Origin: Rhodobacterales bacterium UBA3080
GTDB taxonomy: Bacteria > Pseudomonadota > Alphaproteobacteria > Rhodobacterales > Rhodobacteraceae
Length of the DNA stretch: 27,667 nt
Direction of reading: 5' to 3'
Assembly (NCBI GenBank): GCA_002366645.1
Contig: DFBM01000123.1
Span: forward strand, 1-27,667
The notes beneath the pieces were generated by a model. The model was not told where the DNA came from and did not search any database. It saw only the letters and a program-made list of their open reading frames with translations. Each line of letters starts with the position of its first letter. The stretch's first letter is position 1. Positions 25,411-27,667 of the stretch are shown here, piece after piece. A program made the translations under genes and the position numbers.

Positions 25411-26598
25411 ATGCGTCTAATCTACCTTCTAGTCATAGCGACGATTGCAACCCCTGCGGCGTCACAGGAGCTGGAATTTGTTTTCGATGACGAATTGAGC
25501 TTTGAACTCAGCGATGAAGAACCTGCATCGGGTATGGAACTGTCGGCCACATTGGGCGTAACGCGCGCTGGAATTGGCGTTTTAACCGAAACTTGGGCGG
25601 TACAAATTGATGCAGCCAATCAGCATGACCTAGGTACTTTGGGGTATCTTGAATGGGCAGCAAACGCCTATCTTCCGGATTTGGGTAACGGAGGTGAAAT
25701 CATCTTTGATCCTTCCCGCATCCATCTTCAAAACTCAGCCGGTGATCTAAGTTGGAAGCTCGGAAAATACCGTATCGGATGGGGCGAGATCGAGGGCGCC
25801 CCTGTGCTCGACGTGGTTAACGGCGGTTTGGCCTTCGGAGATATCGGCCTGTCGAGCGACGAGTTACCGGGTCAGTGGTTCGCGGGTCTCGACTATTTCG
25901 CCAACACCGCTACCTTTTCCGGCTTTGTCGGCGTCGACCCCGATGTAGCGCATATGATGCCAGCCATTGAATCCGATGAAATCGAGGTTGGGGCGAAGGC
26001 GATGATCCCCATTAACGATGGTTTCGTAAGCCTCTATGCGGCGCAACTACTACCCCAAACAGGCGTTGTCGATTTAGGCACCGGATCCAGCCATGCGGTG
26101 CCATTTGTTTTAACTGGCATAAGCGCCAACAAGTCAGTCGGAAATGTTTTACTTGAATTCGACCTTGCCGGAAAATTCGGCCTTCAACGCTCTACGTTGA
26201 CGGAGTTATCGTCGCACGACCGCATTGATGCCTCCATCGGCTTCGAATTTGCGCCTACCAACACAATGCAAGTTACTGCTGCGGTGGCTGGCCAACACTG
26301 GCTTGAGCAGACCGTGACATATTACGAGCTTGGTGGCTACGTCGCCGATCAAACCACCGGAAACTACATCGTAGGTCTCAGTGATACATTAATGGACGGC
26401 AAACTCAGCGTGTCTGCAAATCTGCTTGGCACGCTCGATAGCACAGTCGGTGTGACCTCGCTTTCGGCAACCTACTCTTATTCGGATGCCGTCAAGTTTG
26501 GGGCGTCCGCAATGTGGTTGGACGCAACTGCGGGTACTCCGTTCGAATCCATGGACGGCTTCAAACAATACGAGCTGACCTCTACGTTTCATTGTTAG
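25411..26598 (+). CDS. Probable outer-membrane beta-barrel protein, third gene of the RND module
   Basis: The 395-residue protein has a signal peptide (MRLIYLLVIATIATPAAS, cleavage near residue 18). An acidic stretch (about 19-41) is followed by many alternating polar/hydrophobic segments typical of barrel strands, for example AGDLSWKLGKYRIGWGE, FVSLYAAQLLP and VGVTSLSATYSYSDAVKFGAS. I do not recognise a named family. Barrels of the DUF1302 type often sit beside RND and LolA-like genes, and the context suggests that role. The gene is intact, in contrast to the two before it, and starts 9 bases after them with AGGA 7 bases upstream. The last residues are STFHC: barrels normally end in an aromatic residue, so the terminal Cys is unusual. 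The 3' end overlaps the convergent hydrolase gene by 17 bases. Confidence 0.78.
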   Translation: MRLIYLLVIATIATPAASQELEFVFDDELSFELSDEEPASGMELSATLGVTRAGIGVLTETWAVQIDAANQHDLGTLGYLEWAANAYLPDLGNGGEIIFDPSRIHLQNSAGDLSWKLGKYRIGWGEIEGAPVLDVVNGGLAFGDIGLSSDELPGQWFAGLDYFANTATFSGFVGVDPDVAHMMPAIESDEIEVGAKAMIPINDGFVSLYAAQLLPQTGVVDLGTGSSHAVPFVLTGISANKSVGNVLLEFDLAGKFGLQRSTLTELSSHDRIDASIGFEFAPTNTMQVTAAVAGQHWLEQTVTYYELGGYVADQTTGNYIVGLSDTLMDGKLSVSANLLGTLDSTVGVTSLSATYSYSDAVKFGASAMWLDATAGTPFESMDGFKQYELTSTFHC

Positions 26599-27667
26599 GA
26601 CGCTTTTTTGAGGGACCGGTAAGGGAGGCTGTGTATTTCGTGTCCACCTCGGATTCATCGAACACACCGATGAAAATTCCGACCTCCTCGGCGCCGCCAC
26701 GCCTTGACTCGATTTCGACGTCAGAGATCGTCGTGCGCTGCGACATTCGCCGCCCCCACCGCGCGAGGCGGTCGTACATCTCGGCGATAACAGCCGTATG
26801 AGCCTCGCTTTCGCCAAGATCGAAAAATTCGTCCGGATCTTCCTGCCGATCAAATAACATCGGACGAAACCCGCCTTCGGCATGCATAAACGTATACCTC
26901 TCATCTGCTACCATAAACAACCGCGCCTCCCTTGGTTCGAGGTTCAGATTTGCGCACATAGGAGTCGCCGAGTAGTCGTATTCGCTGATCGCGAACTCAC
27001 GCCAATTGATGTTTTGCTTTCCATGCAAAAATGGCGTTAGTGCACGACCCTCCAATATATTGTCGGCCACAACTCCACCCGAGGCCTCGACAAACGTTGG
27101 CGCAAGATCAATCGCTTCGACCAGCGCATCGACAACTGTACCTCGCGTGCCATTTGCGGCTTCGTCGGGGTCATAAATGATTAACGGAACCTTGACGGAC
27201 GGCTGATGGAACAAATCCTTTTCGCCCAACCAATGATCCCCCATATAGTCGCCATGGTCAGACGTAAGCACGATCATCGTGTCTTCCATGCGCCCAGCAC
27301 GCTCCATGTACTCCAGTAACCGACCCAGCTGGTCATCGCATTGCTTTATAAGTCCCATGTATGCCGGAATGACGGTCTCTAGTACTTCGTCGCGCGAAAA
27401 CGCCTGTCCTATCGCGTTGTTTTGGAACTGGGCATAGACAGGATGCGGGTTGTCCCGTTCACTAGGATGGCGGACAACCGGCTGGATTTGATTGTGGCCA
27501 TACATGTTGTGATAAGGTGCGGGAACGATATACGGCCAATGTGGCTTAATAAAAGACGCGTGGCACAACCATGGCCCCTTGTCTTTACTCTCCTCCAAGA
27601 AATCGATGATGCGCGAGGTCAGATAGGGCGTTTCACTGTCTTCCTCGGCAATATTTGCGGGCTTAGA
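26582..27667 (-). CDS. Sulfatase / phosphonate monoester hydrolase-type enzyme, C-terminal part (runs off the right edge)
   Basis: The minus strand is open from the right edge to the TAG at 26582, giving the last 361 residues of an alkaline-phosphatase-superfamily hydrolase. Visible motifs are WLCHASFIKPHWPYIVPAPYHNMY, a typical mid-domain sulfatase strand with the K/H pair; LTSDHGDYMGDH, with the metal-binding Asp-His; EKDLFHQPSVKVPLIIYDP; and EAIDLAPTFVEASG with EGRALTPFL. The start and the formylglycine signature C-x-P-x-R lie outside, so activity cannot be judged. The pattern around PYHNMY and MGDHWLGEK recalls phosphonate monoester hydrolases and related arylsulfatases; the true substrate is open. 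No signal peptide can be assessed. The 17-base tail overlap with the barrel gene is discussed separately. Confidence 0.88.
   Translation of the reverse strand, partial: SKPANIAEEDSETPYLTSRIIDFLEESKDKGPWLCHASFIKPHWPYIVPAPYHNMYGHNQIQPVVRHPSERDNPHPVYAQFQNNAIGQAFSRDEVLETVIPAYMGLIKQCDDQLGRLLEYMERAGRMEDTMIVLTSDHGDYMGDHWLGEKDLFHQPSVKVPLIIYDPDEAANGTRGTVVDALVEAIDLAPTFVEASGGVVADNILEGRALTPFLHGKQNINWREFAISEYDYSATPMCANLNLEPREARLFMVADERYTFMHAEGGFRPMLFDRQEDPDEFFDLGESEAHTAVIAEMYDRLARWGRRMSQRTTISDVEIESRRGGAEEVGIFIGVFDESEVDTKYTASLTGPSKKRPNNET

Noticed and set aside
1..27667. Mobile element, prophage, defence island, CRISPR array or tRNA
   Set aside because: No transposase, integrase, repeat-spacer array or cloverleaf was seen; nearly all sequence is accounted for by core genes.

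Overview
The window looks like the chromosomal core of an alphaproteobacterium, most likely a Rhodobacterales (roseobacter-type) species with unusually moderate base composition (about half G+C by eye, not computed). The basis is gene order and family features: dusB-ntrB-ntrC-ntrY on one strand, divergent from a fused ispDF-pgpA-cinA operon; an NtrC that lacks the GAFTGA loop, as in Rhodobacter; a START-domain RatA/COQ10 gene beside amtB; and an Atm1-type ABC exporter, an acidic LysM protein and an iron-type SOD of the kind seen in this order. I see no tRNA, rRNA, CRISPR array, insertion sequence or integrase. No gap between genes exceeds about 210 bases.

Layout. Bases 1-4596 (minus strand) hold the nitrogen-control operon dusB, ntrB, ntrC and the 5' part of ntrY, which runs off the left edge. 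Bases 4721-6833 (plus) hold ispDF, pgpA and a short cinA/pncC gene, joined by 4-base stop/start overlaps. An orphan ammonium transporter amtB follows (7004-8185), convergent with ratA (8191-8643, minus). Next come hpt (plus), then mfd, an Atm1-type ABC exporter and a LysM envelope protein on the minus strand. A LOG-family hydrolase (plus) converges on sodB (minus) across a strong terminator. A DMT-family permease (plus) converges on the Sec accessory genes yajC-secD-secF (minus). A hairpin with a T tract sits between yajC and secD.

The most interesting region is 21861-26598. It is a plus-strand three-gene module: an MMPL/RND-type exporter, a LolA-like 'outer membrane lipoprotein-sorting' protein and an outer-membrane beta-barrel. 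The first two genes are broken. The exporter has a perfect 7-base tandem duplication (ACACATA x2) that shifts the frame, a second frame break over an imperfect 7-base direct repeat, and an in-frame TAA. The LolA-like gene has an in-frame TAG. Start signals, coupling between the genes, the signal peptide and the paired intramembrane Asp motifs of the exporter remain, and the barrel gene is intact, so the decay looks recent. The window closes with the C-terminal 361 residues of a sulfatase/phosphonate-monoesterase-type hydrolase (minus), whose 3' end overlaps the barrel gene.

How the genes work together. The left part is nitrogen sensing (NtrBC, NtrY) with an ammonium channel nearby. The middle is housekeeping: isoprenoid, phospholipid and NAD metabolism, purine salvage, transcription-coupled repair and protein export. 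The right part is envelope transport under decay. Apart from the damaged RND module, I found no convincing new system.
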